DNA of 64,000 nt from Microvirga arabica. Lineage in GTDB: Bacteria > Pseudomonadota > Alphaproteobacteria > Rhizobiales > Beijerinckiaceae. The position numbers were made by a program, and so were the translations under genes. Shown here in pieces: positions 26,864 to 35,354 of this stretch (the stretch's first letter is position 1; every line of letters starts with the position of its first letter). Under the pieces are notes generated by a model. That model was not told where the DNA came from. It saw only the letters and a list, made by a program, of their open reading frames with translations, and did no database searches. Where the stretch lies: positions 1 to 64,000 of the forward strand of contig NZ_JAFBID010000005.1 in assembly GCF_016811235.1 (NCBI RefSeq), in the 5' to 3' direction.

Positions 26864-27301
26864 ATGGAGGCGATCACGCATTCGCGAGCTGACACGTTCC
26901 CCATCGGCGAGCTGTCACGGCTCACAGGAGTGAACATCGAGACCATCCGCTATTACGAGAGGATCGGGATGCTGCCCGCGCCACCCCGTAGTGAGGGGGG
27001 CCGAAGGGTCTATGATCAGCACCATACACGCGTACTGGCCTTCATCCGGCGTGGCCGCGAGCTCGGGTTCACTTTGGACGAGATCAAGGCACTCCTGGCG
27101 CTGGGTGGCCCGGAGCGGGCCCCGTGCGGCGAGGTTAGCGAAATTGCCACGAAGCACCTGGATGACATCCGCACGAAGATCGCCGACCTCAGGAAGCTTG
27201 AGCGGTTGCTCGGGCAAACGATTGACCGCTGCGAAGGTGGCACCGCCCCCGAGTGCCCGGTGCTCGACATCCTCTCGCCCGAGCCGAGGCGCCGTGCATA
27301 G
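26864..27301 (+). CDS. merR: Mercury-responsive MerR regulator
   Basis: A 145-residue dimeric regulator with winged helix FPIGELSRLTGVNIETIRYYERIGML, a long dimer helix and three cysteines (APCGE, DRCEGG, PECPV) that correspond to the Hg(II)-binding cysteines of classical MerR. Start ATG 26864 is supported by AAGAGGA just upstream; longer in-frame extensions overlap the operator. It represses and, with Hg(II), activates merT onwards. Confidence 0.93.
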   Translation: MEAITHSRADTFPIGELSRLTGVNIETIRYYERIGMLPAPPRSEGGRRVYDQHHTRVLAFIRRGRELGFTLDEIKALLALGGPERAPCGEVSEIATKHLDDIRTKIADLRKLERLLGQTIDRCEGGTAPECPVLDILSPEPRRRA

Positions 27302-27348
27302 TTCCTCGCCTTTCTCCGTTGTGGCGGCGGGCCTCCACGATGCCGCCG

Positions 27349-27849
27349 TTACTTCTGGCGAGCGGCGTCCGCCCGGCTGCGTTCGTCCTGGTAGCGGCGA
27401 GCCCGCTCCGGCCATGTACTCCGGATGTAGGCGAGCACCGCCGCGATCTCCTGGTCGTCCAGCGTTCCCTCGAACGCCGGCATGTCGCTTTCGTGTCCTG
27501 GCACAACCGCTCCCATGCCCTTCTTGGTGATCAGGAAGAGCTCGCGGTCGCTGTGATGCCAGGTGTGCCCGTTCTCGTCGTGGGGAGGTGCCGGCAGGCG
27601 GCCGTTCACCTTCGGCGTCTGCCAGTCCGGCTGGCCTTCGAGCTTCAGGCCATGGCAGGAGGCGCAGTGGACGTCGTAGAGCTGCCGACCATGGGCCACC
27701 ATCGGGTCCGCGGCCCAGAGACGAAGACCAAACCAGGCCGTCGCGGCTCCTGTGACGGTGACGGCACCCACCGCGAGCCAGGGCCGGTGGGGGCGCAGCC
27801 TGGCCGTCCTGTCAGACCGCACGGAGAGGCTCGACAGGGTGGCGTTCAT
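27349..27849 (-). CDS. Membrane-anchored class I cytochrome c
   Basis: The 166-residue protein has one N-terminal membrane helix (about residues 22-46) and a single CASCH haem site (Cys62, Cys65, His66). The distal ligand is probably a methionine in SDMPAF. It should carry electrons in the periplasm. The start ATG 27849 overlaps the end of the preceding membrane-protein gene. It is the last gene of a six-gene minus-strand run headed by the motif at 30508-30534. Confidence 0.85.
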   Translation of the reverse strand: MNATLSSLSVRSDRTARLRPHRPWLAVGAVTVTGAATAWFGLRLWAADPMVAHGRQLYDVHCASCHGLKLEGQPDWQTPKVNGRLPAPPHDENGHTWHHSDRELFLITKKGMGAVVPGHESDMPAFEGTLDDQEIAAVLAYIRSTWPERARRYQDERSRADAARQK

Positions 27850-28333
27850 TCCCGGTTCGGGCGGCCCATGCGAAGGCGGCGAGCGGGACCACGATCCACT
27901 GCAGCAGCGGGGACAGCCCGACATGGAAGCCGAACACCGGGAACACGGGCATCAGGTCGGAATAGGCCCACGCCGCGCGGACCACGATGTTGAGCCACTC
28001 GCTGAAGGTCGTATAGCCAAGCCCAAAAGCAACAGTCAGCGCAGCCACGGTGCGAAACCGCTCGGCCGGCCAGGCGCCGGTGCCGACGGTCAGCAAGGCG
28101 ATGGTCAGGCTGGAAAGGGCAATGAGGATGTCCCCGCCCGTGCAATGGACGGCCGCAAACGCGATTTCAGCCCAGGATCCAGTCGTCCAGAGCGTGTAGA
28201 GCGGCATGTGGGCGAATTCCCAAGCGAGATTGCCCAGGGCCATGGCGATCAAGTACCGGCGCAGTGCCGCGTGCCAGGATCGGGCGATGCCAGAAGGGCG
28301 GCCCGTGGCCGTGTGGATTGCGCCGGTCGTCAA
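27812..28333 (-). CDS. Polytopic membrane protein of unknown function
   Basis: A 173-residue protein with four or five membrane helices, including WEFAHMPLYTLW and a GGDILIALSS segment. The TTG start at 28333 has GAGGAGG five bases upstream, much better than the longer in-frame reading to 28486. I recognise no characterised family. It is sandwiched between a beta-propeller protein and a cytochrome c and may work with them in copper or redox handling. Confidence 0.7.
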   Translation of the reverse strand: MTTGAIHTATGRPSGIARSWHAALRRYLIAMALGNLAWEFAHMPLYTLWTTGSWAEIAFAAVHCTGGDILIALSSLTIALLTVGTGAWPAERFRTVAALTVAFGLGYTTFSEWLNIVVRAAWAYSDLMPVFPVFGFHVGLSPLLQWIVVPLAAFAWAARTGNERHPVEPLRAV

Positions 28334-28455
28334 TTCGCCTCCTCGGATTGTTGGTGCCCGTCCTCCAAAGCCCGTGCCAAGACAGCCCCGCCGGAGCACC
28401 GGCTCCTCGGGATGAGGGCGCGTTGCGCCCGGGGATGGTCTGCGCCCGGAGCCAT

Positions 28456-29340
28456 CTAAGAGCCACCGGCTCCCATCTCGGACCATGTCTGTCCCCGGTC
28501 CGTGCTGGTGAGCACGCGGCCGCGCGCCGTTGCGACGAAGAGGCGGGCTGGATTGGCGGGATCTCCCGTAAGATGCAGAGGAACGCCCCCGCCAAAGTCG
28601 TCGCCGACGGTTGCGAACGCCAGCGACTCGGCGTCGGAGCGCAGGAGGCCACGCCCGACGACGTATGCGTAGAGCGAACCATCGGGCGTCACCTCAACGA
28701 GGCTCACGGGCGCCCCGGCAAGGACGGTCGTCCAGCCCTTGCCGCCGTCACTGCTCACAAGGAGGCCATTCTCCGTGGCGGCGTAGAGCGTGTCTGATGC
28801 CTTGGCGGAAGCGGCGAGGTCGATCAACTTGTTCGGGGTGGGGCCCACGACCGTCCAGGTTCTGCCGGCGTCCCGGCTCACCTGGAGCCCGCCGTACGCG
28901 CCATAGATCGTCGCGGGGTCCGCGCTGCTCACGCTCATCTGGTGGAAATCGACGGGTCCCTTCACGCCCGGCGAGACCTGCCGCCAGGTGGCACCGCCGT
29001 CAGTGGAGGCGATGAAACCCAGGTTGCCTCCGCGTGCGGGGTGCCCGCTCGCGAACAGCGTCTTCGGGTCTGTCGGATGCGGGGTGAACCCCATGAAGTC
29101 CTGAACCTCCGAAATCCGCTCCGCGCGTCCGTCCGGGCCAGCCCGGAAAAGGCCGTGATGGGTCGCGATCAGGAGCCGCGACGGGTCCTGACGGTCCACG
29201 GCAAGCCCGTGGATATGCGTCTGGCGCGGCAACTCCGCCACGCGCACGGTTTCCGATGCCTTCGACGCAGTCGCGCCGATGACCACCAACGGGCCGATCA
29301 CCGCAAGGGCGAGCCAACTGGGTCCTCGGGAAGATCTCAT
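28456..29340 (-). CDS. Exported BNR/F510-type beta-propeller protein
   Basis: A 294-residue protein with an N-terminal signal peptide or anchor (about residues 8-28) and repeated propeller blades with the SxDxGxTW signature: STDGGATWRQV, SRDAGRTWTVV, SSDGGKGWTTV and STDRGQTWSEM. It matches the family annotated as F510_1955 glycosylhydrolase or BNR-repeat protein, but sialidase catalytic residues are not evident, so an enzymatic role is unproven. Its context suggests an envelope protein induced with copper genes. Confidence 0.75.
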   Translation of the reverse strand: MRSSRGPSWLALAVIGPLVVIGATASKASETVRVAELPRQTHIHGLAVDRQDPSRLLIATHHGLFRAGPDGRAERISEVQDFMGFTPHPTDPKTLFASGHPARGGNLGFIASTDGGATWRQVSPGVKGPVDFHQMSVSSADPATIYGAYGGLQVSRDAGRTWTVVGPTPNKLIDLAASAKASDTLYAATENGLLVSSDGGKGWTTVLAGAPVSLVEVTPDGSLYAYVVGRGLLRSDAESLAFATVGDDFGGGVPLHLTGDPANPARLFVATARGRVLTSTDRGQTWSEMGAGGS

Positions 29341-29412
29341 CGCGGCGCTCTTTCATTTCTGATCGGCCCGGCCGGCGCGACACCGCTCCGCAGGGCTCGT
29401 GATCGGCTGGGG

Positions 29413-29631
29413 TCAGTGCCGGCTCGGGGGAGCGGTGTCGGCGTCCTCCGCCCCCGAGGCTGGTTCCAGGATCGAACGGCAGGCGCGATGGATCGCGGGT
29501 CCCTCGAACTCCGGATCGAGCGCCTCAAGGGCGTAAAGCAGATGGTCTGCCACGTCCAAGCGCTTGTCCGCAACAGCCTGTTCGAAGGCCAGGAACACCT
29601 GGCGCTCAAGTGCATCGAAACTGCGGGGCAT
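29413..29631 (-). CDS. Small helical protein, 72 aa
   Basis: The ATG at 29631 begins MPRSFDALERQVFLAFEQAV. The protein is a helical bundle in the first 55 residues followed by an acidic tail. There is no signal peptide. Longer in-frame sequence to 29763 is Ala/Ser-rich and less protein-like. I recognise no family; it lies within the motif-headed run and is probably cotranscribed. Confidence 0.55.
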   Translation of the reverse strand: MPRSFDALERQVFLAFEQAVADKRLDVADHLLYALEALDPEFEGPAIHRACRSILEPASGAEDADTAPPSRH

Positions 29632-29789
29632 GATGGTACTCCTTTGGCTTGCGGCCGCCTCGCAGGGGGCGGCGACCGATCCTTCTCCGTCCACGGAAGA
29701 CGGACTTCGCCGGCCTCCGGCCCTGCCCGTGATGGGGGATGCGGCCGCCGCAGGGGAGGTCATGACGCGGCGGCCGCCCGTCGCGCCGC

Positions 29790-30098
29790 CTACCCCTTCT
29801 GTTCGGGGGTGGCCGGCGGGGTCTCGCGCGACGGATTCTGATTGTTCATCGACTGCATCATGCGATTGCAGTCCTCCATCATTTTCATCATGCCGGCCAT
29901 GCCGCCCATGTCACCGCCGCTCATGTTGCCGCCCATGTTCCCCATGCCGCCCATGTTCCCCATGCCACCCATGTTGCCCATGCCCTGGCCTTGCGATGCG
30001 CCTGGGGCGGGGGCACCCTGGGCGTGGAGCGCCGGAGCCATTGCCACGGTCGCACCGAGCGCGGCGAGGGCGAGAGTTGTCTTCGTGAAGGTGTTCAT
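29790..30098 (-). CDS. Exported Met/Gly-rich repeat protein
   Basis: A 102-residue protein with a Sec signal peptide (MNTFTKTTLALAALGATVAM...AQG) and then tandem GNMGGM-type repeats leading into a Met-rich MAGMMKMMEDCNRMMQ stretch. Regularly spaced methionines bind Cu(I) and Ag(I) in the periplasm, so a metal sponge or chaperone is the simplest idea. Its repeats give short direct repeats in the DNA at about 29915-29980. Confidence 0.75.
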   Translation of the reverse strand: MNTFTKTTLALAALGATVAMAPALHAQGAPAPGASQGQGMGNMGGMGNMGGMGNMGGNMSGGDMGGMAGMMKMMEDCNRMMQSMNNQNPSRETPPATPEQKG

Positions 30099-30151
30099 GT
30101 CTGCATCTCCTTGGATGTCGTAGTGTATGTCGTGAATGGGTTCGGTTGCGG

Positions 30152-30463
30152 TCAGGCCGGTTCCGCGCCCCCTTGGCCAGCGTTGGCCGCCCGCACCGGG
30201 ACTGCGCCATTGCTCTCGCTCTTGCAGGCGTTGCCGCCCTTCATGCACAGGCCGACCGCGCACATGGCCGCGCACGGCGCCAAGGCCAACAGCAACGGCG
30301 CAATACCCGCGGCCACGAGCCAGCCCCAGTTCAGAGCGGCGCCGCCGACCAACAGGATCGCCGCCAGGGCGATCCAGGTACGCCGCCCGCCCCGTCTGAG
30401 CCGGCTGAATGGCTGCGGCACGCGGCTCGACTTCGTCATGACGGAACCGTTGCTTGCGTTCAT
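30152..30463 (-). CDS. Cys-containing two-helix membrane protein
   Basis: The ATG at 30463 follows GGAGGTCTCCAC, a perfect ribosome site; an earlier ATG at 30490 lies only about 13 bases after the expected transcript start. The 103-residue protein has two hydrophobic segments (about residues 28-50 and 52-75) and LAPCAAMCAVGLCMKGG with three cysteines at the membrane boundary, then GGNACK. It is the first gene behind the sigma motif at 30508-30534. Metal binding is an inference from the cysteines. Confidence 0.7.
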   Translation of the reverse strand: MNASNGSVMTKSSRVPQPFSRLRRGGRRTWIALAAILLVGGAALNWGWLVAAGIAPLLLALAPCAAMCAVGLCMKGGNACKSESNGAVPVRAANAGQGGAEPA

Positions 30464-30507
30464 GTGGAGACCTCCGTTGATGTGCTCCATGCACTTCTGA
30501 CTATAAG

Positions 30508-30534
30508 TTCGGAGGCAGCCGCGGATCGGTTACA
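30508..30534 (-). promoter_or_regulatory. ECF-sigma motif before the 30463-27349 run
   Basis: On the minus strand TGTAACC (30534-30528), 16 bases, CGAA (30511-30508). It lies 45 bases before the ATG at 30463. Confidence 0.8.
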
Positions 30535-30570
30535 TGCTCACGCGGTCGTGAAGGGCCGGTCCCGATATCG

Positions 30571-30894
30571 TCAAGGCATCTGCGCCCCGGATATATCGGC
30601 TAAGCTTCGGTCTTGTGATGCTCCTGCGGGTGCAGGCGATCTTGAGAGCGCGGAAGTCGAGCGCGCACGGTCCAGGAAAGCCCGCGAGGATGGGTCCGGA
30701 CGCGTGCCGGGGCCGATGCCTTGAAATGACAGCACCATGAACACGGCCATGCCCCCCAGCATCAGCCAGACGAGCCTGCGCAAGGCACGCACGCCGGCCT
30801 TGGCTTGGCTCGACCGGATACGCCGCCTCGGACGCCGGCCCTTGTGCCAGGTGATGTCGGACCGTTGCGCCCGAAATTCGGATTGTCGTGCCAT
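30571..30894 (-). CDS. Small single-helix membrane protein
   Basis: The ATG at 30894 follows GGAGGG five bases upstream. The 107-residue product has a basic N terminus, one membrane helix (LVWLMLGGMAVFMVLSFQGI) and a Ser/Arg/Pro-rich tail. It lies 147 bases downstream of the NrsF gene on the same strand and may be the third gene of the sigma operon. No family is known to me. Confidence 0.55.
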   Translation of the reverse strand: MARQSEFRAQRSDITWHKGRRPRRRIRSSQAKAGVRALRRLVWLMLGGMAVFMVLSFQGIGPGTRPDPSSRAFLDRARSTSALSRSPAPAGASQDRSLADISGAQMP

Positions 30895-31040
30895 GGAGCC
30901 CTCCGGCCCAACGCTTTGCATCAGGGCTCCCGTGACCAGCCGGAAGCTGCGTATACGTCATCAGGACTTCGCAAGACTGGTCCGGCCGGTCACAGGTCTA
31001 CTGACCGCCCGACGACGCAGTTGGCCGCGGGTGTCTCCGG

Positions 31041-31685
31041 TCACCAACGCAGCAGACGCGGACCGAGCAGCGCCCCGGCCACGGTGCACAGGATGATGGT
31101 GCCGCCGTACCAGAGTGCGATGAACGGCAGGGAGTCGTCCATGCAGTGCAGCGCATAGCCCATCGCGCTCACGCCGCCCGCCGCGAGGCCGGCGAAGGCT
31201 CCGGTCCGGGCCAGGTCCGTGGGCGCCGCGAGCCGGCGCACGGTCCAGACGATCACCGCAAAGGGCACGATGGCGATGATCGGGATCGACACGAGGCACT
31301 CAAGCCACATGTCGCCCACGATCATCGCCTCCCAATGGGTGCTCGGTGCATAGGCGAGGCTCAGGCCCGCGAGCAGCACGATGGCGGCGAATGGCAGCAG
31401 CGCCAGGACGGGACGAGTCCTGCGCTCTCCGCCCGGGCGGGCGAGGCGCGTCAGCAGCAGCGACGCCATCAGGACGACGCCTGCCGAGAAGGCGAGCTTC
31501 AGGCCGAGAAAGGCCAGGGCGCCGGGCTCGTGCAGGTCCGGACGGACCCCGAGCGTCAGCAGGGCCGCAACGAGCGCCCCACCGGCCCCGAGCGCCACCG
31601 CGAGGCCAAGGCTGCGCCTGAGCTGGCCGCGGTCCACCGGCTCGACGTTCGTGCTGAGCATGTTGATCAGGTCGTCGGTCTTCAT
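31041..31685 (-). CDS. nrsF: NrsF-type (DUF1109) membrane regulator of the ECF sigma factor
   Basis: A 214-residue inner-membrane protein with about six helices and a cytosolic N terminus MKTDDLINMLSTNVEPVDRGQLRR, characteristic of NrsF. In Caulobacter NrsF holds SigF inactive at the membrane and releases it on heavy-metal stress. The family has conserved periplasmic cysteines; here MWLECLVS and ALHCMDD are candidates. The start overlaps the sigma gene stop (ATGA type), so the pair is coupled. Confidence 0.88.
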   Translation of the reverse strand: MKTDDLINMLSTNVEPVDRGQLRRSLGLAVALGAGGALVAALLTLGVRPDLHEPGALAFLGLKLAFSAGVVLMASLLLTRLARPGGERRTRPVLALLPFAAIVLLAGLSLAYAPSTHWEAMIVGDMWLECLVSIPIIAIVPFAVIVWTVRRLAAPTDLARTGAFAGLAAGGVSAMGYALHCMDDSLPFIALWYGGTIILCTVAGALLGPRLLRW

Positions 31686-32239
31686 GTGGTCCTTCCTTGG
31701 GCAATTGCCGCCGCCATGGCCTTGAGGCCCCGATGCACGCTCACCTTGACCGCCGACTCCGACATGCCGCAACGGGCAGCGGTCTCGGCGACGCTCAGGC
31801 CATCGATCTTAACGTGCCGGATCGCGCGCCGCATCTTCTCGGGCAGCCGCGCGAGCAGGCGGTTGAGGTCGAGGGCGCTCTCCGCCCCGGCATGGTCGTC
31901 CTGCGCCTCGAAGTCGGCGGCATCCTCGATGGGCACATCCGTCATGGAGGCCTTCGTGTGGCGCAGGTGGTCGATGAGCTTGTAGCGCGCGATGGCATGC
32001 GCCCACGGGGTGAAGAGCTCGCCCGGGTCGTAGGTGTGCCGACGGGTATGGATCGCCATCAGCGTGTCCTGCACCAGATCCTCCGCCTCGTCCGCGCTCC
32101 GCCCGATCCGCGCGAGCTTATTCTTGTAGTAGGCCCGCAGGTGGCGGCTGAGCCTGTCCAGGAGCGCGCGGTGGGCCGCCGCATCGCCGTTCAGGCCGGC
32201 CGTCATGAGCGCCCGCAGCTCGGCTTCGTTCGCAATCAT
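31682..32239 (-). CDS. sigF: ECF RNA polymerase sigma factor, SigF/ECF16-like
   Basis: A 185-residue ECF sigma factor. Region 2 contains DEAEDLVQDTLMAIH and the -10 reading helix around FTPWAHAIARYKLIDHLRH; region 4 contains LPEKMRRAIRHVKIDGLSVAETAARCGMSE split by a linker. The gene is coupled to nrsF and preceded by its own TGTAACC-N16-CGAA motif, so it is probably self-activating. The motif then recurs before other metal genes in the window, making this the likely master activator of the island. Confidence 0.92.
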   Translation of the reverse strand: MIANEAELRALMTAGLNGDAAAHRALLDRLSRHLRAYYKNKLARIGRSADEAEDLVQDTLMAIHTRRHTYDPGELFTPWAHAIARYKLIDHLRHTKASMTDVPIEDAADFEAQDDHAGAESALDLNRLLARLPEKMRRAIRHVKIDGLSVAETAARCGMSESAVKVSVHRGLKAMAAAIAQGRTT

Positions 32240-32256
32240 GAGCGTTCACCCGTTAG

Positions 32257-32283
32257 TTCGTGCCACATGGGTGTTCGGTTACA
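32257..32283 (-). promoter_or_regulatory. ECF-sigma motif before the sigma/nrsF operon
   Basis: On the minus strand TGTAACC (32283-32277), 16 bases, CGAA (32260-32257), ending 17 bases before the sigma ATG. The very short leader still contains a GGTGA ribosome site. It suggests autoregulation. Confidence 0.85.
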
Positions 32284-32333
32284 CCGCCGCGCATCCATCA
32301 ATGCGCGGCGCGCGTGCGAGATTGGTGGCGTTC

Positions 32334-32870
32334 TCATGGCGCGCCTCCATCCGAAGCGGGACCGATGCGTTCACGCAGGATCTGGACCATCTCGGGCGCA
32401 TCCCAGACCGTCGGTCCGATCAGCCGGCCGATCTCCCGCCCCTCCCGGTCGAGCAGGAGCGTGGTCGGCAGGCCGACCGCGTTGAGGTCGCGCAGGGCCC
32501 GTCCTGACGCGTCGAGATAGACCGCGATGCGGCCGACCCCGGTCTCGCCGTAGAACCGGCGCACCGGCCCCGCGCCGGCACGGTCGATGGACAGGGCGAC
32601 CACCTCGAAGCCCGGGCCGCCATGCATCGCCTGCAGGCGGTCCAGCGCCGGCATCTCCTGGCGGCACGGCGGGCACCAGGTCGCCCACACGTTCAGGAGC
32701 ACGACCTTGCCGCGGAAGTCCGCAAGGGTCCGCGTGCCCCCCTCGCCGTCGACGAAGCGCAAATTGGGCACGGGGCGCGGTTCGCGGTGGAGAACGAAGG
32801 AGGCGGGCCGCTCCGTCGCGGCGGCAGGCGCCGCCGCGAGGACGAGGAGGGCGAGGAAAAACGGTATCAT
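32334..32870 (-). CDS. TlpA-like periplasmic thioredoxin
   Basis: A 178-residue exported protein with an N-terminal signal sequence (IPFFLALLVLAAAPAAA) and thioredoxin active site WCPPC (Cys66, Cys69), followed by the cis-Pro loop VGLPTTLLLDREG. It should reduce or isomerise thiols in the periplasm, for example haem-binding or copper-binding cysteines of neighbouring cytochromes and Sco. The ATG overlaps the stop of the preceding small gene (ATGA). Confidence 0.88.
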   Translation of the reverse strand: MIPFFLALLVLAAAPAAATERPASFVLHREPRPVPNLRFVDGEGGTRTLADFRGKVVLLNVWATWCPPCRQEMPALDRLQAMHGGPGFEVVALSIDRAGAGPVRRFYGETGVGRIAVYLDASGRALRDLNAVGLPTTLLLDREGREIGRLIGPTVWDAPEMVQILRERIGPASDGGAP

Positions 32871-33001
32871 CGCCCGCTCCCAACCATGACCTTGACCAGT
32901 GCGATGATCGCGAGGACCAGCGCGACGCCAAGCAGGAGCCCGACGAGGCCCATGCCCCCCATCATCCAGCCCATCGGGCCGCTCATCATATCATGCATCA
33001 T
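32867..33001 (-). CDS. Met-rich single-helix micropeptide, 44 aa
   Basis: The ATG at 33001 is preceded by AAGGAACGAACC. The product starts MMHDMMSGPMGWMMGGMG and continues as one membrane helix (LVGLLLGVALVLAIIALVKV). Eight or more methionines and a histidine at the outer end could bind copper or silver. The stop overlaps the tlpA-like start in ATGA form, strong evidence that it is translated. Similar short Met-rich proteins recur in metal clusters but I know no assigned function. Confidence 0.75.
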   Translation of the reverse strand: MMHDMMSGPMGWMMGGMGLVGLLLGVALVLAIIALVKVMVGSGR

Positions 33002-33012
33002 GGTTCGTTCCT

Positions 33013-33450
33013 TCACTCGACCGCGAAGATCTTGGGCGTGGCGTCGCCCGAGATCTCGTACATCTTGAAAGGCTCCATCTTCTGACCGGCCATCCCAGGA
33101 GAGCCCATCGGCATGCCCGGGAGCGAGATGCCCTTGATCGCTGGGCGCTCCGTGAGGAGCTTGTTAAGGGTTTTCAGCGGCACGTGCCCTTCGACGACGT
33201 AGTCGTCGACGAGGGTGGTGTGGCAGCCCTCAAGGTCGGGGGGGACGCCGTGCTCCTTCTTGACCAGCGGCAGGTCGTGGGTGGTCACGACCTTCACCTC
33301 GAAGCCGTTCTCGCGAAGGTACTTCACGTACTCCTCGCAGCAGCTGCATTGCGGGTTCTTGTAGAGGGTGGCCTGCTTCGCGGTCTGCGCGAGGACGGGA
33401 CCGGCGAGCGTCAGGGCAAGGGCGAGAGCGGCGGTGTTGAGGATGCGCAT
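33013..33450 (-). CDS. DUF411 metal-binding exported protein
   Basis: A 145-residue protein with a signal peptide and the DUF411 core: KNPQCSCCEEY (Cys35, Cys37, Cys38), a later GCHTTLVDDYVVEGHVP and LPGMPMGSPGM. DUF411 proteins accompany copper resistance genes and are thought to bind copper. ATG 33450 has AAGGAG upstream. It follows the multicopper oxidase gene by 26 bases. Confidence 0.9.
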   Translation of the reverse strand: MRILNTAALALALTLAGPVLAQTAKQATLYKNPQCSCCEEYVKYLRENGFEVKVVTTHDLPLVKKEHGVPPDLEGCHTTLVDDYVVEGHVPLKTLNKLLTERPAIKGISLPGMPMGSPGMAGQKMEPFKMYEISGDATPKIFAVE

Positions 33451-33476
33451 GTGATTTCTCCTTGAAGATCGTGGTG

Positions 33477-34922
33477 TCAGGCGACACGGATGGAGCCCAT
33501 CATCCCGCCCGCCTGGTGCTCCAGGACGTGGCAGTGGAACATCCAGTCGCCGGGGTTGTCGGCCAGGAAGGCGATCTCGACCCGCTCGCGCGGCGCGACC
33601 AGCACCGTGTCCTGCCATTCGCGACGGCGGGTGGGCACGCCGTCGCGACCGAGCACCCGGAAGGTGTGGCCATGCAGATGCATCGGGTGCCACCACTCCG
33701 TCTCGTTTTTGATCGCGAGGATGTGGGAGCTGCCGTGGGCGAGCGTGGCCATCGGCTCGTGGAGGTGCCCCGTGGCGGCGACGCCGTTCATCGCCCACAC
33801 CAGGCCCTGGCGCAGCATGGCGCGGACGTCGGTCATCTCGCCGTGCACCATCGCCCCGGCCATCGTCCCCATCATGCCGCCGGCGAGAACCACGTCATGG
33901 CGCTGGGCGGATGACAGGTCCGGCTCCCGCACGGGGTTCGCGGGCAGTGGCAGGACAGCGGTCTCCCGAGGCTCGCGCAGGCGCTCGCCGGCATAGGCAA
34001 GATCGAGCAGCCGGTATTCGAGACCCTTGTAGAAGGCGTCCGTGACCTTGGACCGGCCGCCGGGCAGGCCCGTCATGTCGATCACTAGGTCGACGCGCAT
34101 GGCCGGCCCGATCACCACCCGCCCATCTTCGGGCACGTGCGGCTCGACCGGATGGCCGTCGAGGGCCACGATCCAGGGGGCGTGCCCTTCGAACTCCAGG
34201 CCGAAGATGCGGGCGTTGGCGGCGTTGACGAGACGGAGCCGGATGCGTTCGCCGCGGCGGACCTCGAAGGCTTGGGCCACGGTCCCGTTGACCGTCACCG
34301 TGTTGCCGATGCGGCCGGCGTGGCTGACGTCGTGCAGGTTGCCGAAGTCGTCGCTGACCGACCCGTCCTTGAGAAGGCGCCAGTCGCCCAGCATCCAGGT
34401 GACATCGCGGTCGACCGGATAGGGCTCGCGCTCCTCCACGATGAACGGGCCGGAGAGCCCCCGCCCGACCTGGGCATGGCTCCTCTGGTGCGGGTGGTAC
34501 CAGAACGTGCCCGCGTCCTCGCAGGCGAACTCATAGGTAAAGCTCTCGCCCGGACGGATGGGCGCCTGGGTGAGATGGGGCACGCCGTCCATCGGGTTCG
34601 GCACCCGCAGCCCGTGCCAGTGCACCGTGGTCTCCTCGGGCAGCCGGTTTTCCACGACGACGCGCACGCGCTCGCCCTGGCGGACCCGGATCCCGGGGCC
34701 GGGCACCGCGCCGTTATAGGCCCAAACCGGGGTTGCGGGACGGGAGGCGCCGGCGAGCGCCGCCTCACCAGGTGCGGCGAGCAGCCGGAACTCTGCGCCA
34801 TGGGAGCCCTCATGGGCCCGGGCGCTGGGCGGAAGGCTGGCGGCAAGCGCGAGGCCCGCACCGCCGGCCAAAAGGGCGCGGCGGCTGAGCGCCGGCCCTG
34901 AACGATCTGACATGGTCTTCAT
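33477..34922 (-). CDS. Multicopper oxidase, CopA/CueO type
   Basis: A 481-residue periplasmic enzyme that probably oxidises Cu(I) to less toxic Cu(II). The twin-arginine signal SRRALLAGGAGLAL is at the N terminus. Copper ligands are visible in HWHGLR, YHPH, HPMHLHGH and HCHVLEHQAGGMMG, covering T1, T2 and T3 sites. M1 at 34922 or M4 at 34913 could be the start. It is in the middle of the motif-headed run that begins with the dihaem cytochrome. Confidence 0.93.
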   Translation of the reverse strand: MKTMSDRSGPALSRRALLAGGAGLALAASLPPSARAHEGSHGAEFRLLAAPGEAALAGASRPATPVWAYNGAVPGPGIRVRQGERVRVVVENRLPEETTVHWHGLRVPNPMDGVPHLTQAPIRPGESFTYEFACEDAGTFWYHPHQRSHAQVGRGLSGPFIVEEREPYPVDRDVTWMLGDWRLLKDGSVSDDFGNLHDVSHAGRIGNTVTVNGTVAQAFEVRRGERIRLRLVNAANARIFGLEFEGHAPWIVALDGHPVEPHVPEDGRVVIGPAMRVDLVIDMTGLPGGRSKVTDAFYKGLEYRLLDLAYAGERLREPRETAVLPLPANPVREPDLSSAQRHDVVLAGGMMGTMAGAMVHGEMTDVRAMLRQGLVWAMNGVAATGHLHEPMATLAHGSSHILAIKNETEWWHPMHLHGHTFRVLGRDGVPTRRREWQDTVLVAPRERVEIAFLADNPGDWMFHCHVLEHQAGGMMGSIRVA

Positions 34923-35012
34923 CCTGAAACGTGTGGGGCGGCCCGGGCGAACACGGGCGCGCGGCGTCGACCGCCGGCGCGCGGGTTCAGGCGCGGCCGC
35001 GAGCGGCGCGCC

Positions 35013-35354
35013 TCAGCTCAGGATGCTTGGTTTCGGCGGAAAGGGGTCGGGCGGGCCGCGCAGCCCCGTTGCCTGAAGGACCAGGGCAGGATGCGCGGGC
35101 GCCCGCGCAACCGACACGAGGTCGGGCGGGAGCGGGAGGACGGCGATCATGGCCGCGCACAGGGCGGCGCAGGCCGGCATTGTGTCGCCGTCCTGATCGC
35201 ATCCGTCACAGCCGTCGGGCATCGGCGCGCTCATTGCTGCGGCGGCCATTTGGGCGCTCATCTGCGCCGCCTTGACCCCATGCGTCGCCAGCCCCACCGC
35301 CAGGGTGAGGGCCAGCACAAGCGCACACAGGCGGCGGAGGGAAGCCCAGGTCAT
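35013..35354 (-). CDS. Small Cys/Met-rich exported protein, DUF2946-like
   Basis: The ATG at 35354 gives a 113-residue protein with an N-terminal hydrophobic segment (LRRLCALVLALTLAVGLATHG), then a Met-rich stretch and CDGCDQDGDTMPACAALC with four cysteines. This layout resembles DUF2946-type proteins of copper clusters, which are thought to bind copper in the periplasm. The C-terminal 35 residues are Pro-rich. It lies 90 bases before the multicopper oxidase. Confidence 0.7.
   Translation of the reverse strand: MTWASLRRLCALVLALTLAVGLATHGVKAAQMSAQMAAAAMSAPMPDGCDGCDQDGDTMPACAALCAAMIAVLPLPPDLVSVARAPAHPALVLQATGLRGPPDPFPPKPSILS

Noticed and set aside
29915-29985. Short direct repeats that look like a small repeat array
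   Set aside because: They encode the GNMGGM repeats of an exported protein; unit length and spacing do not fit CRISPR.
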